A stretch of 64,000 nt of DNA. Source: a bacterium. Its GTDB lineage: Bacteria > Desulfobacterota > Binatia > DP-6. This document shows, piece by piece, positions 9,388-19,697 of the stretch. The notes beneath the pieces are model-generated. The model made no database searches, was not told where the DNA came from, and saw only the letters and a list, made by a program, of their open reading frames with translations. The DNA lies in the NCBI GenBank assembly GCA_026129405.1, contig JAHCID010000001.1, positions 1,085,237 through 1,149,236 of the forward strand, written 5' to 3'. Position numbers and translations under genes: made by a program. Position 1 is the stretch's first letter, and each line of letters opens with the position of its first letter.

Positions 9388-9947
9388 GCGTCGCGCCGGG
9401 GCCGGTACCACCAGATCGCGAGCGGGCCGAGCGTGAAGAGCACGATCGGCAGGGCGACGTGGAAGACGCTGACCGCCGCCGTAGTCGCCGCCACGAAGGC
9501 GACGTCGGCGACGCCGCTCATCTCCTTGCGGCCGAGCTGATAGGTCGTGGCGAGGAGGAGCCCCGTCGCCGCGGCGGCGACGCCGGCGAGCGCCGCGGTG
9601 ACCGCCGGCTTCGCGCCGTGTGCGCCGTAGAGCGCTCCCAGGACGAACAGCAGCGCGCTGCCGGGGAGACACATGCCGAGGAAGGCCGCGACGGCGCCGG
9701 GCACACCGCGCAGCCGGCTGCCGACGAGGATGCTCATGTTGGTGGCGTTCAGCCCGGGCAGCGTCTGGCTGATCTCCAGCGCGCACATGAAGGCGTCGTC
9801 GTCGAGCCAGCGGCGCTGGACGACGAGCCCCTGCCGCAGATAGGCCACCACGCCGCCGCCGAAGCTGGTGGCGCCCATCACGAGGAAGGCCGAGAAGATC
9901 TCGGCGAGCGACGGCGGCGGCGCCGGCGCCGCCGAACCGTCACTCAC
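9384..9947 (-). CDS. Chromate transporter domain protein, first half of split ChrA
   Basis: The protein is 187 residues with multiple membrane helices. It carries the CHR signature segment FLVMGATSFGGGVVAYLRQG, then CALEISQTLPGLNATNMSIL, the equivalent of the conserved xxLPGP motif. It forms a short-chain CHR pair with the following gene, overlapping it by 4 bp. Its own start overlaps the end of the CYTH-like gene by 8 bp, so the three are probably co-transcribed. The predicted role is export of chromate or another oxyanion across the inner membrane. Confidence 0.9.
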   Translation of the reverse strand: MSDGSAAPAPPPSLAEIFSAFLVMGATSFGGGVVAYLRQGLVVQRRWLDDDAFMCALEISQTLPGLNATNMSILVGSRLRGVPGAVAAFLGMCLPGSALLFVLGALYGAHGAKPAVTAALAGVAAAATGLLLATTYQLGRKEMSGVADVAFVAATTAAVSVFHVALPIVLFTLGPLAIWWYRPRRDA

Positions 9948-10824
9948 GGTTGCGCACGCCGCCGGCGCCCATCGCGTAGACGATGCGCGTCTTCGTGGTC
10001 CCGAGCTGGACCCAGTCGCGGACGCCGTGCTGGAGGGCGACGAAGAACTTCTCGGCCCGCCGGCTCGCCTTGGAGTGCAGCTCGTCGCCGCGCGCGAACT
10101 TGCACTGGAAGGCGAACTCGCCGACCAGCGGCTTCTCGTCGGCCCGGCGCCGCCAGACCGCGACGTTGGCCTTCGCCGCGATGCCGTGGCCGAAGTGCAG
10201 CTCGCCGAGGTCGTGCAGCACCTCCTCGACGGCGACGTCGTTCACGAGCGCCAGCGTGCGCTCGCAGAGCTGCACGCCGTGCAGGCACGGAAACGTGGTC
10301 GTCGGGTGCTTCACCGCGGCGTCGACGTCGTCGTGCGGCAGCTCGAGGACGGCGTTGTGGGAGTAGAGACAGCGCATGCCGCCGAGGCGGTCGGTGAGCG
10401 GCAGCAGCTCCTCCTTGAACTTGATCCGCGCCTCGCCCGCGCCGTGCGGCCGCACGTCGACCGCCGCGGCGACGTCGACGTCGGGATGGCGGAACTTGAG
10501 CGCCAGCTCGGGCGTGGCGATGGGGAAGCCGTCCTCGAAGCGGGTGCGGCGGCGCAGGATGAAGTGCTGGTTGTAGAGGTCGAAATCGTGCGTGTCGTAG
10601 AAGACGACCTCGCGCACCTGGTTCTCGGTCGACTCCACCTGATCGGTGAAGAGCGCGACCTCGAGCTCCTCGGCCGCGTGCCGCAGCAGCTTGCCGAACT
10701 GCTTGAAGTGGTGCGCCTCGGTGAAGTGGTCCGGCTTCAGGAGGATCTTGAACTCACGGTAGTGCACCGCATCGAGCGGGTGCCCGTCCGAGTACGTCTT
10801 CTCCGCGTGTCGTTGCGCGCTCAC
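9940..10824 (-). CDS. CYTH/VTC-like domain protein of unknown substrate
   Basis: The 294-residue cytosolic protein shows alternating charged beta strands typical of the triphosphate-tunnel (CYTH) fold. Examples are YREFKILLK near the N-terminus, then FYDTHDFDLYNQHFILRRRT, ELALKFRH, ARIKFKEELL and VGEFAFQCKF. The block YDTxDxDLxxxxxxLRRR is a good match to CYTH and VTC-type proteins, which bind inorganic or organic triphosphates. The first strand is not a clean ExExK motif, so enzymatic function is uncertain. It sits between a sulfotransferase gene and the chromate transporter pair. The gene is certain; the family is a moderate-confidence call. Confidence 0.72.
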   Translation of the reverse strand: MSAQRHAEKTYSDGHPLDAVHYREFKILLKPDHFTEAHHFKQFGKLLRHAAEELEVALFTDQVESTENQVREVVFYDTHDFDLYNQHFILRRRTRFEDGFPIATPELALKFRHPDVDVAAAVDVRPHGAGEARIKFKEELLPLTDRLGGMRCLYSHNAVLELPHDDVDAAVKHPTTTFPCLHGVQLCERTLALVNDVAVEEVLHDLGELHFGHGIAAKANVAVWRRRADEKPLVGEFAFQCKFARGDELHSKASRRAEKFFVALQHGVRDWVQLGTTKTRIVYAMGAGGVRNRE

Positions 10825-10843
10825 GCCGCCCCCCCTCCCGTGC

Positions 10844-11719
10844 TCAGCGGGCCACGTCGATCGCGTCCATGAGGCGCCGCGTCTCGAGCGTGAGCTGGTC
10901 CTCGGAGAAGAGCTCGCGCCAGCCGTTCGCCATGGCCGGGTCGATGCGGTCGTGCTTGTGGAAGTTCGGGTCGCCGAGGTGGACGTTCATCACCTTGCGG
11001 GCCCCGCACGCCTCGAGCATGGCGGGCTCGAGCGGCACGCCGATCGCCGCGCACAGCCGCTCCACCTGCCGCTCCGGATCGGTCACGAGGTCCTCGAAGC
11101 GGATGCGGCACTGCCGATCCTCGGGGACCCAGGCGAGGAACTCGCGGATGATCGTCTGCTGGAGCACCCACTTGATCTCGCGCTGGCGGGCGAGCGGCGA
11201 GAGGCCCCCCGCGAGATACTGGTCGAAGCCCTCGACGACGCTGTCGCGCGCCCAGCGGGCCCAGCCGCGCGGCGAGCCGTCGTGGTGCTCGCGGTGCTTC
11301 AGGCGTACGTGCGACTCGATCACGGCGAGCGGATGGCGCACGAGCCAGATGTAGAACGGATCGAGCGGCCGCGAGCGGCGCAGGGTCTCGCCGTCGTTCG
11401 CGTAGGCGGGGGTCTTGTCGAGCAGGATCTGCTCGGGACCGAGGAACGAGAGCAGCCAGCGGTAGACCTCGAGCATGTCGAGATCGCGGCAGTGGGCGGT
11501 GATCTCGGCGGCGCTCTTCGGCTGGCCGACCAGGTCGAAGAACTCGACCAGGCTCTCCATCGCCACCGACTTGAGCTCGAGGAAGCTGTGGAAGTCGGGG
11601 TAGCGCATGAGGAACATCTCCGCGGGCGCGACCACGCGCCCGTTGGCGCCCAGGATCACCCGGGTCAGGGTCGACCCGGACCGCTCGGAGCTCAGAATGA
11701 ACAGCAGGCGAGTAGTCAC
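10844..11719 (-). CDS. Sulfotransferase family protein
   Basis: The protein (291 residues) would move a sulfonate group from PAPS to an unknown acceptor. The N-terminal strand and loop LLFILSSERSGSTLTRVIL is the 5'-phosphosulfate-binding motif. The segment FYIWLVRHPLAVIESHVR contains the Arg of the 3'-phosphate-binding motif. FEDLVTDPERQVERLCAAIG is another conserved stretch of the family, seen in Stf0/sulfotransferase-3-like proteins. GTG 11719 is chosen because it immediately precedes the first strand. The gene ends 19 bp before the CYTH-like gene, so they may be co-transcribed. It is cytoplasmic, with no signal peptide visible. Confidence 0.9.
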   Translation of the reverse strand: MTTRLLFILSSERSGSTLTRVILGANGRVVAPAEMFLMRYPDFHSFLELKSVAMESLVEFFDLVGQPKSAAEITAHCRDLDMLEVYRWLLSFLGPEQILLDKTPAYANDGETLRRSRPLDPFYIWLVRHPLAVIESHVRLKHREHHDGSPRGWARWARDSVVEGFDQYLAGGLSPLARQREIKWVLQQTIIREFLAWVPEDRQCRIRFEDLVTDPERQVERLCAAIGVPLEPAMLEACGARKVMNVHLGDPNFHKHDRIDPAMANGWRELFSEDQLTLETRRLMDAIDVAR

Positions 11720-11846
11720 GACCCTACCACCATCTATGCCGGCGCGCAGAGTGCAAGCAGGCGGTCGGCAGAAGCCGGATCGCGGCCCGCGGGCGCCCGG
11801 ACCGTTGCCGGGGTACACGGGCAGGAGTAGGGCACCAGGCGACGTG

Positions 11847-12170
11847 GTGCGTGCGCTTCTCGGCCTGCTGATCGCGCTCCTCCTGGGGCTGGCGCCCGGG
11901 CTGGTGCTCGCGCGGCTCACGTCGGGGGACCACCCCGGCGCGCACGTCGGGCGGGTCGGCCTCGCGGCTTCCGGGGTCGCGCTCGGCTCCCGACTGGCGG
12001 ACCTCGCACCCCTCCCGGGGGAGCCGGGCCGGCCGATCGTTCGCGCGGTCCCGGCCGCGCGGGCGCCGCGCCTGGTCGCCCGCTGGCGTTGCCAGGCGAG
12101 GGATTGCACCGGCGTGCGGCAGCGTCTCCGTCCGGGTCGCGCCCACGTCGTCGCCGACGCCGGCCACTAG
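11847..12170 (+). CDS. Possible small protein with N-terminal hydrophobic segment (doubtful)
   Basis: The 520-bp space between the sulfotransferase start and the next plus-strand gene holds a frame beginning at GTG 11847. It reads RALLGLLIALLLGLAPGLVLA and then about 85 residues rich in Ala, Gly and Arg. The first segment would make a membrane anchor or signal peptide. The rest has no recognisable motif apart from two Cys near WRCQARDC. There is no strong ribosome binding site and its composition could arise from GC-rich non-coding DNA. I list it as a possibility because nothing else explains this stretch. Confidence 0.28.
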   Translation: MRALLGLLIALLLGLAPGLVLARLTSGDHPGAHVGRVGLAASGVALGSRLADLAPLPGEPGRPIVRAVPAARAPRLVARWRCQARDCTGVRQRLRPGRAHVVADAGH

Positions 12171-12238
12171 CGTCGCCCGTCTCGCCCACCCACGTGTGCG
12201 GGCGTCGCCCGCACCCCGACGAGCGAGTGGAGCAGCAG

Positions 12239-12499
12239 ATGGAACGAGGGCAGCGCGCGCCGGATCGGCGCTGGTGGGAGTCGCGGCGTTGTGCCGTGTG
12301 CGACGAACGGATCGGTCGCGTTCGGCCCTGGCAGGAACGGCCGCGACTCGTCTCCCCCGATGGGCGGGCATGCGACCCCCGCACGGTCGAGCCGGCGGCC
12401 GCCGACGCGGTGCTCGCGACGCACCATCTGGCGTGCGGGAGCTGCTTCGTCGGCCGATGGGCGGACGTGCTGGCGTTGGTGCAGCGTCATGCGGTCTGA
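12239..12499 (+). CDS. Small Cys-containing protein, possible zinc ribbon
   Basis: This 86-residue protein has two Cys pairs: RRCAVCDERIG near residue 20 and HHLACGSCFVGRW near residue 70. With the intervening His residues these could bind one zinc ion. ATG 12239 has a good ribosome binding site (GGAG six bases upstream). The 3' end overlaps the start of the following GNAT-like gene by 11 bp, so the two are probably translationally coupled. I do not recognise the family. A small zinc ribbon could bind nucleic acid or a partner protein, but that is speculation. Confidence 0.6.
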   Translation: MERGQRAPDRRWWESRRCAVCDERIGRVRPWQERPRLVSPDGRACDPRTVEPAAADAVLATHHLACGSCFVGRWADVLALVQRHAV

Positions 12500-13235
12500 G
12501 CGTGCCGTCGGCGGATACGGCGCCGCTTGCAGTCACCGGACCAATCTTGCTAGTCGGCAACCCGTGTCGGGACGTCGCGCCGACGAGCCCGTCGTGCACG
12601 TCGTGTCGTCGCGACGGGTGACGAGCGGGCTCGAGGACACCATGGTCGCGCTCTTCGCCGCGACCCACCACGACGCGGATCCCGATCATCCGCGCGCGCT
12701 GCTCCGGCGGCTCGGGCGCGTCGCCCTGGCGTTCGAGGGCAGAGTGCTCGTCGGCTTCGCGCTCGGCGAGCGGCGCCGCCTCGATCTGCCGCGCCTGCCG
12801 GCACAGGAGGTGCAGCTCGTCGGCCTGGCGTGCGTCGCCGAGGCCCACCGCCGGCGCGGGCTCGTGCGCGCGCTCGGCACGCGCGTCGTCGCGGGCGACG
12901 AGCCGTCGCCCGTGTCCGCGCTCGTGTGCGGACGGGTCGCCCATCCGACGGCGCTGGGCGATCTGCCGCGGCTGCCGGGTGCGGTGCCGCAGGTCGGACG
13001 CGTGCCGTCGGCGTGGCATCGCGACGTCGGCCGGGCGCTCGCCACCGTGCACGGCGCCGAGCGCTTCGATCCCGCGACCTTCGTGTGTCGCGGCCGCGGC
13101 CGGCCGATCGGAGCGCCGCGGCGCGCCACGCCGGTGACGCCGGACGCGCAGGCGCTGTTCGCCGCCGTCGATCCCGCGCGCGGCGACTCGCTGCTCGCGC
13201 TCGCCTGGACGGGCGCCGCCCCTCGCGGGTGGTGA
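12489..13235 (+). CDS. Hypothetical protein with GNAT-like segment
   Basis: The 248-residue frame contains a segment resembling the acetyl-CoA-binding core of GNAT acetyltransferases: EVQLVGLACVAEAHRRRGLVRAL. There, strand beta-4 is followed by a V/A-x-x-x-x-R-x-x-G pyrophosphate loop and helix. The upstream strand ALAFEGRVLVGFALGE also fits. The C-terminal part (RVGRVPSAWHRDVGRALA onward) is not recognisable. The start is uncertain: ATG 12489 overlaps the preceding gene, while ATG 12642 would give a shorter protein lacking an unstructured N-terminus. Acetyltransferase activity is a hypothesis. Confidence 0.65.
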   Translation: MRSERAVGGYGAACSHRTNLASRQPVSGRRADEPVVHVVSSRRVTSGLEDTMVALFAATHHDADPDHPRALLRRLGRVALAFEGRVLVGFALGERRRLDLPRLPAQEVQLVGLACVAEAHRRRGLVRALGTRVVAGDEPSPVSALVCGRVAHPTALGDLPRLPGAVPQVGRVPSAWHRDVGRALATVHGAERFDPATFVCRGRGRPIGAPRRATPVTPDAQALFAAVDPARGDSLLALAWTGAAPRGW

Positions 13236-13256
13236 GCGGCGCCCGGTGGGGACGCG

Positions 13257-14882
13257 TCAGGCGCCGAGCGCGGCCTTCGCGGTGTCGCGCGCCCAGCGAT
13301 AGTCCGCCTTGCCCGCCGGGCTGCGCACGAGCTTGGCGACGGTGACGACGTGCTTGGGCGACTTGTACGCCGCCAGGCGCTCGCGCGTGAAGGCGACCAG
13401 CGCCGCGGGGTCCGGGGCGGCGCCGCCGCGCGGCTGCACCACCGCGGCGATGGCCTCCCCCCAGCGCTCGTCCGGCACGCCGACGACGATGCAGTCCTCG
13501 ACGTCGGGGTGCAGCTTCAGCGCCTCCTCGACCTCCTCGGGGAAGACCTTCTCGCCGCCGGTGTTGATGCACACCGAGCCGCGGCCGAGCAGCGTGATGC
13601 TGCCGTCCGCCTCGATGCGCGCCCAGTCGCCGGGGAACGAGTAGCGCACGCCGTCGATCGTCTTCCAGGTGTTCGCCGACTTGGCCGGGTCCTTGTAGTA
13701 GCCCTGCGGCAGCGCCCCGGTGACGGCGAGCAGCCCGATCTCGCCCGAGCCGGCCTGCACGTCGCGACCGTCCTCGGTGAGGACGCGGGTACCGGGGTTG
13801 GGCATGAAGCGGCCGAGCGCGGGATCGTCGCCGGCGGTCGAGATCATCATGCCGATGCCGGTCGCCTCGCTGGAGCCGAGCCCGTCCATCAGCATGCCGA
13901 TGCCGCGGTCGAGGAACGGCGTCTTGTTCTGCGGCGTCCACATGACGCCGCCCGACACGAGGACCATGAGCGACGAGACGTCGTAGGGCCTGCCCTGCGC
14001 CTCCGCCTCCTCGAGCGCGCGGATCATCGGGCGCGCGAAGGCGTCGCCGACGATCACGCACATGTTCACGCGATGCTCCTGCACGGCGCGCCACAGCTCG
14101 TGCGCATCGAAGGAGCGGTCGGTCAGCGTCACCACGGTGCCGCCGGTCATGAGGCGGCTCATGGCCGTGAACCACGCCATGCCGTGCATGAGCGGCGGGC
14201 CGGCGATCTGCGGGCCGGAAACGCCCATGTCGCGCATCGTCTTCGCCGCCGCGCCGACGCCCTCGACGGTCGTCGGCACGTCGCCGCCGAGCGCCATGTA
14301 GCCGGCGGAGAACTGCTTGAAGAGGTCCGCGTGCGTCCACATCACGCCCTTCGGCAGGCCGGTGGTGCCGCCGGTGTAGAGGAAGATGTGATCGTGCGGG
14401 TCGCGCGGCATGCGCGGCGCCGGCGCGTGTGCCGCGATCAGATCCTCGTAGCGCACCGCGCCCGGCGGCAGCGGCAGGCGGTCGGCGTCGGCGGTTTCGA
14501 CCTGGACCAGCAGCCGGAGGCGCGGCAGTCGATCCCGCACCGCCTGCACGCGCTCGGCGAGCGCGCCGTGGTAGACGAGGATCTCCGCGTCGGCGTTGTC
14601 GAGCAGATAGTGCAGCTCGTCGGCGAGGTAGCGGAAGTTGACGTTGACCGGGACGGCGCGGAGCTTCAGCGCCGCGAAGGTCGTCTCGAGGTACTCGGGG
14701 GCGTTGTAGAGGTACATGCCCACCTTGGTACCCACGCCGGCGCCGTGCGCGGCGAAGGCGGCGGCGAGACGGGCGGCGCGGTCCTCGAATTCGCGGTACG
14801 TGCTGACCCGGTCGCCGTGGATCTGCGCGGACGCGTCCGGCAGCTCGGCGGCGACGGCTTCCCACATGTCGGCGAGGTTCAT
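13257..14882 (-). CDS. Acyl-CoA synthetase (AMP-forming, FadD-like)
   Basis: The 541-residue enzyme activates a carboxylic acid to its CoA thioester through an acyl-adenylate. Adenylate-forming motifs are present: the P-loop-like YTGGTTGLPKGVMWTH, DGLGSSEATG (A5-like) and PGDWARIEADGSITLLGRG. The sequence INTGGEKVFPEEVEEAL and the C-terminal KSPKHVVTV with terminal-domain Lys in SPAGKADYRW complete the set. The non-canonical YTGG in place of YTSG and the VMWTH wording match a branch often seen near sterol and fatty acid degradation genes. ATG 14882 is preferred over TTG 14900. It is followed by the amidohydrolase upstream in the same orientation, separated by 72 bp. Confidence 0.92.
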   Translation of the reverse strand: MNLADMWEAVAAELPDASAQIHGDRVSTYREFEDRAARLAAAFAAHGAGVGTKVGMYLYNAPEYLETTFAALKLRAVPVNVNFRYLADELHYLLDNADAEILVYHGALAERVQAVRDRLPRLRLLVQVETADADRLPLPPGAVRYEDLIAAHAPAPRMPRDPHDHIFLYTGGTTGLPKGVMWTHADLFKQFSAGYMALGGDVPTTVEGVGAAAKTMRDMGVSGPQIAGPPLMHGMAWFTAMSRLMTGGTVVTLTDRSFDAHELWRAVQEHRVNMCVIVGDAFARPMIRALEEAEAQGRPYDVSSLMVLVSGGVMWTPQNKTPFLDRGIGMLMDGLGSSEATGIGMMISTAGDDPALGRFMPNPGTRVLTEDGRDVQAGSGEIGLLAVTGALPQGYYKDPAKSANTWKTIDGVRYSFPGDWARIEADGSITLLGRGSVCINTGGEKVFPEEVEEALKLHPDVEDCIVVGVPDERWGEAIAAVVQPRGGAAPDPAALVAFTRERLAAYKSPKHVVTVAKLVRSPAGKADYRWARDTAKAALGA

Positions 14883-14954
14883 CGTCACGCCGTCCCTCAA
14901 ACACGGAAACGGGCCGCGCGCGCAAACGGCCGTTTGGGTCGGCTCGCCGGGTGC

Positions 14955-16136
14955 TCAGCCGGGACGCAGCGCGTTGAGGGTGCGGGCGTTCTCGCCCAGG
15001 ATGCGTCGCTGCGTCGCGGCATCGAAAGCCGCCAGCTCCTTCGCGTAGTCGAGGGGCTTCGGCATGCCCTCGATGTGCGGCCAGTCGGAGCCGAAGATGA
15101 CGCGCTCGGGCCCCATGTGGGTCACGACCTCGCCGACGTCGTCCTCCCAGAAGGGGTTCACCCAGACGTGGCGGCGGAACGTCTCGACCGGGTCCTCGGC
15201 GAACCAGCCGGTGTACTTGTGCGCCGTCGCGCGCAGCTTGCGGAAGAGGTCGCCGAGGAAGTCGGAGCCGTTCTCGACCGACGCCAGACGGAGGTTCGGG
15301 AAGCGCGTGAACAGGCGCTCGAAGATCAGGGTGGCGAGGAAGTCGTGGATGGCGCGCTCGATGTGGAAGAGCTTCACGTTGGGGCCGAGGTAGTCCTCGA
15401 ACGAGGAGCTGAAGCCGTCGCGCGCGTAGCCGTGGCTCGTCTGCCCGCTGTCGCCGGCGTGCGCGACGACGGTGACGCCGGCCTCGTTCACGCGGGCCCA
15501 GAACGGGTCGAACATCGGGTCCGCCGGCGAGCGCGGGCCGCTGCGCGTCACCGGTGCGGCCGGGCGCATGCAGACGACGTGCGCGCCGCGCGCGAGCGCC
15601 CACTCGAGCTCTTCCACCGCCCAGCCGGGATCGGCCAGCGTCAGGTAGGGCGCGGCGAAGATGCGATCGCGGTACGCGAAGCCCCAGTCCTCCTCGAGCC
15701 AGCGGTTGAAGGCGCGGAAGGTGATGCCGACGGCGTCGGGGTCGTCCTTCAGCAGCTCCTCGTAGAGGACGCCGAGGGTCGGGAACAGCCAGACGCCGGA
15801 GAGCCCGTGCTCGTCGAGCACGCGCAGGCGGGCGTCGCGGTCGCGGTACTCCGGGCGGATGCGCTCGCGGTCGCGCAGGAACTCGAACGGCGAGCGCGCC
15901 TCGGGGTTGCCGCGGAAGTAGTCGTGCATCGCGCCCGGCTTCGCGATCGGATCGAACGTCGGGTTCACGACCGCACGGCTCACGCGGCCGGCGATCACGT
16001 GGTAGCGGCGGCCGCCGATCTCCGCCCACTGCACCGTGCGCGGCCCGAGGCGGGGATCGAGGTGCCGCGTGAAGGCGTCGAGGGCCTCGTAGTAGTGGTT
16101 GTCGGCGTCGAAGGGGCGATCGTCGAGAGCGGGCAC
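14955..16136 (-). CDS. Amidohydrolase-2 family metal-dependent hydrolase
   Basis: This is a TIM-barrel hydrolase of PF04909 type, about 393 residues. The N-terminal metal site reads DADNHYYE, a DxxH variant rather than the common DxHxH. Further probable ligands are the His in VVAHAGDSG, the His in KLFHIERA and the Asp in FGSDWPHIEGM, which is the family's C-terminal signature. GTG 16136 is chosen because residues encoded upstream (from ATG 16211) are Arg-rich and unlike a protein N-terminus. Family members include decarboxylases and ring-cleavage hydrolases. Location next to an acyl-CoA synthetase suggests catabolism of an organic acid, but the substrate is unknown. Confidence 0.9.
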   Translation of the reverse strand: MPALDDRPFDADNHYYEALDAFTRHLDPRLGPRTVQWAEIGGRRYHVIAGRVSRAVVNPTFDPIAKPGAMHDYFRGNPEARSPFEFLRDRERIRPEYRDRDARLRVLDEHGLSGVWLFPTLGVLYEELLKDDPDAVGITFRAFNRWLEEDWGFAYRDRIFAAPYLTLADPGWAVEELEWALARGAHVVCMRPAAPVTRSGPRSPADPMFDPFWARVNEAGVTVVAHAGDSGQTSHGYARDGFSSSFEDYLGPNVKLFHIERAIHDFLATLIFERLFTRFPNLRLASVENGSDFLGDLFRKLRATAHKYTGWFAEDPVETFRRHVWVNPFWEDDVGEVVTHMGPERVIFGSDWPHIEGMPKPLDYAKELAAFDAATQRRILGENARTLNALRPG

Positions 16137-16275
16137 ACGGCGACCATAGTGCCGTCGCGTCCCCGCCGACAACGCCCTGCGCTCGGCGCGGCGGCCAGGC
16201 GGCGACGCCATCGACGACGGGCGATCCTGGCGGGCGGGATACCGCCGCCGGGCGGACCTGGGCTAGAAGGCGGCG

Positions 16276-17082
16276 ATGGACGTCTCCGCCCACCTTCACC
16301 GCCTCGCCCGCGACGGCTACACGATCCTCGAACGCGCCGTCGAGCCGGAGCTGATCGACGCCCTCGAGGCCGACCTCCACCGCATCGAGCGCGAGCGCGA
16401 CGTCAGGCCGGCGCGCAATCCGTTCGAGGGCGCGAAGACGCTGCGGGTCTACAACCTGCTCGTCCACGGCGCGCTCTGGGAGCGCATCCCGGTGCACCCC
16501 GCCGTGCTGCCGATCGTCGAGGGCGTGCTCGACCCCGGCTGCCTCGTGTCGTCGCTGTCGTCGATCGGCATCCTGCCCGGCGAGCGCGCCCAGCCCATCC
16601 ACGCCGACGACCAGCTGCTGCCGATCCCGAAGCCGCACGTGCCCACCGTCTGCAACACGATGTGGGCGCTCACCGACTTCACCGCGGCGAACGGCGCGAC
16701 CCGCATCATCCCCGGCTCGCACCTGTGGGACCACTCGCCGAGCTTCGGCGAGCGCTACGACAGCATCGCCGCGGAGATGCCGAAGGGCAGCGTCCTCGTC
16801 TGGCACGGCAGCCTCTGGCACGGCGGCGGGGCGAACGGGACGGAGGCGCGGCGCACCGGCATCGCCATGAACTACTGCGCCGGCTGGATCCGCCAGCAGG
16901 AGAACCAGCAGCTCGGCATCCCGCGCGAGATCGCGCGCGGCTTCGCGCCGCGGCTGCGCGAGCTGGTCGGCTACGGCATCTACAACGGCCTCATCGGCCA
17001 CATCGACAAGCAGAGCCCCACGTCGCTCCTCGACGGCACGCCCGCGCGCGTCATGTGGGATGAGTACCGCGGGAAGTCGTGA
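16276..17082 (+). CDS. Phytanoyl-CoA dioxygenase family protein
   Basis: This is a 268-residue 2-oxoglutarate/Fe(II)-dependent oxygenase of the PhyH family. The jelly-roll iron site is visible as HAD in [10 protein letters not shown] (facial triad His and Asp), with the distal His in [11 protein letters not shown] and the 2-oxoglutarate-binding Arg in [11 protein letters not shown]. The protein would hydroxylate the alpha carbon of a branched acyl-CoA or another small molecule. It is divergent from the amidohydrolase gene with a 139-bp gap, which holds no other gene. Length is normal and the start is an ATG. The physiological substrate is open; neighbouring ligase and hydrolase genes hint at lipid or xenobiotic catabolism. 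Confidence 0.92.
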   Translation: MDVSAHLHRLARDGYTILERAVEPELIDALEADLHRIERERDVRPARNPFEGAKTLRVYNLLVHGALWERIPVHPAVLPIVEGVLDPGCLVSSLSSIGILPGERAQPIHADDQLLPIPKPHVPTVCNTMWALTDFTAANGATRIIPGSHLWDHSPSFGERYDSIAAEMPKGSVLVWHGSLWHGGGANGTEARRTGIAMNYCAGWIRQQENQQLGIPREIARGFAPRLRELVGYGIYNGLIGHIDKQSPTSLLDGTPARVMWDEYRGKS

Positions 17083-17162
17083 TCGCCGCCGACCGCCGCC
17101 TCGCGGTCGGCGTCACGGCGCTTGCGGTGGTACTCGAGCCGCCTTCGTCGTAGCCTCTGGGC

Positions 17163-17578
17163 ATGGCTGCCCACGTCCAGTCCACCCTGCAGCTGACCCA
17201 CGCCGGTGCCCTCGCCGTCCTCGAGGCGGCGGTCGCGAAGGCCACCGAGATCGGCGTCCCGCAGTGCATCGCCGTGGTCGACGCGGGCGGCAACCTGCTC
17301 GCGTTCGTGCGCATGGACGGCGCCAAGGTGCTGAGCCAGCGCTCGGCGACGCGCAAGGCGGTCACCGCCGCGTCGTCGCGTGCCGCGAGCGGCGGCATGC
17401 CGGAGGACCTCGGCGCGAAGCTCGCGGTCGCCACCGACGGGCAGCTGATCAACGTCCGCGGCGGCCTGCCCATCGTGGCCGACGGCCACGTGATCGGCGC
17501 GATCGGCGTCGGCTCGGGCACCCAGGACCAGGACGTCGTCGTCGCCGAAGCCGGCCTCGCGGCGCTGCGGGTGGGACG

Positions 17579-17582
<4 letters not shown>
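17163..17582 (+). CDS. GlcG/HbpS family protein
   Basis: This 139-residue protein belongs to the GlcG/HbpS (DUF336, PF03928) family. Typical text is [20 protein letters not shown], with TRKAVTAAS and [21 protein letters not shown] near the C-terminus. Members are small alpha/beta proteins that bind haem or stabilise small ligands; GlcG is classically encoded beside glycolate oxidase and malate synthase genes. Here the stop overlaps the malate synthase start by 4 bp (ATGA), reproducing that glyoxylate-linked context. Function in this organism is unproven, but a role in glycolate or glyoxylate metabolism is likely. Confidence 0.92.
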
Positions 17583-19144
<1,562 letters not shown>

Positions 19145-19202
19145 GTAGGGATGCCGGTTCGTGATGTCGTCTTGACTCGAAGCTCGATCTGCTGGAGACC
19201 GC

Positions 19203-19697
19203 GTGTCCATGAGGGGTCGCGGTCCCGGATCCGTGAATCCTCTGGATACGCTGGCGACGCTGATCGACGCCGCCAGCGGCGTCCTGACGGATATGTCCGC
19301 CCAGACCTATCTGCCGCGCCTTCTCCAGTTCTTTCGCCGCCTCCCGGTGCAGGACCGCGAAGCGGTGCTGGGCGTCCTCGAGCGCGAGGTCGAAGCGCGC
19401 CGGCTGAGCGTCGAAGCGGGCGACGGCCGCGTGGGCGAGGCGAACCCGCTCGCCAGCCTGTACGTGCGCGTGTTCGACGCCGAGCGGCCGCTGCCGGTGG
19501 TGTCGCGCGACGAGATGACCCAGTCGACGATCCAGGCCACGGCGCTGATGGCGAGCTTCCCCGAGCCGCTGCTGCGCGAGATGGAAGCGGCGATGGGCGA
19601 GGCCGTCGATCTCCTGACGCCCGAGGAAGCGGCGGCGCTGCTGTCCGTGCACGAGGAGATCCTGGAGCTCGCGGCCGAGGAGGAGGCGGACGCGTGA
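19203..19697 (+). CDS. Uncharacterised protein, first of a tandem related pair
   Basis: This 164-residue soluble protein is of unknown family. It shares a recognisable block with the product of the next gene: YLPRLLQFFRRLPVQDREAV and LGVLEREVEARRL, followed about 30 residues later by NPLASLYVRVFD. The rest is predicted helical, ending in an acidic tail (LELAAEEEADA). GTG 19203 has GGAG five bases upstream; ATG 19209 is an alternative. It overlaps the next gene by 4 bp (GTGA), so the pair is probably made in fixed ratio. A role linked to the downstream Sir2 deacylase is possible but not shown. Confidence 0.75.
   Translation: MSMRGRGPGSVNPLDTLATLIDAASGVLTDMSAQTYLPRLLQFFRRLPVQDREAVLGVLEREVEARRLSVEAGDGRVGEANPLASLYVRVFDAERPLPVVSRDEMTQSTIQATALMASFPEPLLREMEAAMGEAVDLLTPEEAAALLSVHEEILELAAEEEADA

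Noticed and set aside
3769..9540. A 1,923-residue open frame on the plus strand
   Set aside because: It is out of frame with the kinase and the penicillin-binding protein, which have clear domains. Composition is typical of GC-driven shadow frames.
13350..17063. A 1,237-residue plus-strand open frame
   Set aside because: It is antisense to the acyl-CoA synthetase and amidohydrolase genes and out of frame with the dioxygenase gene. No domain is visible.
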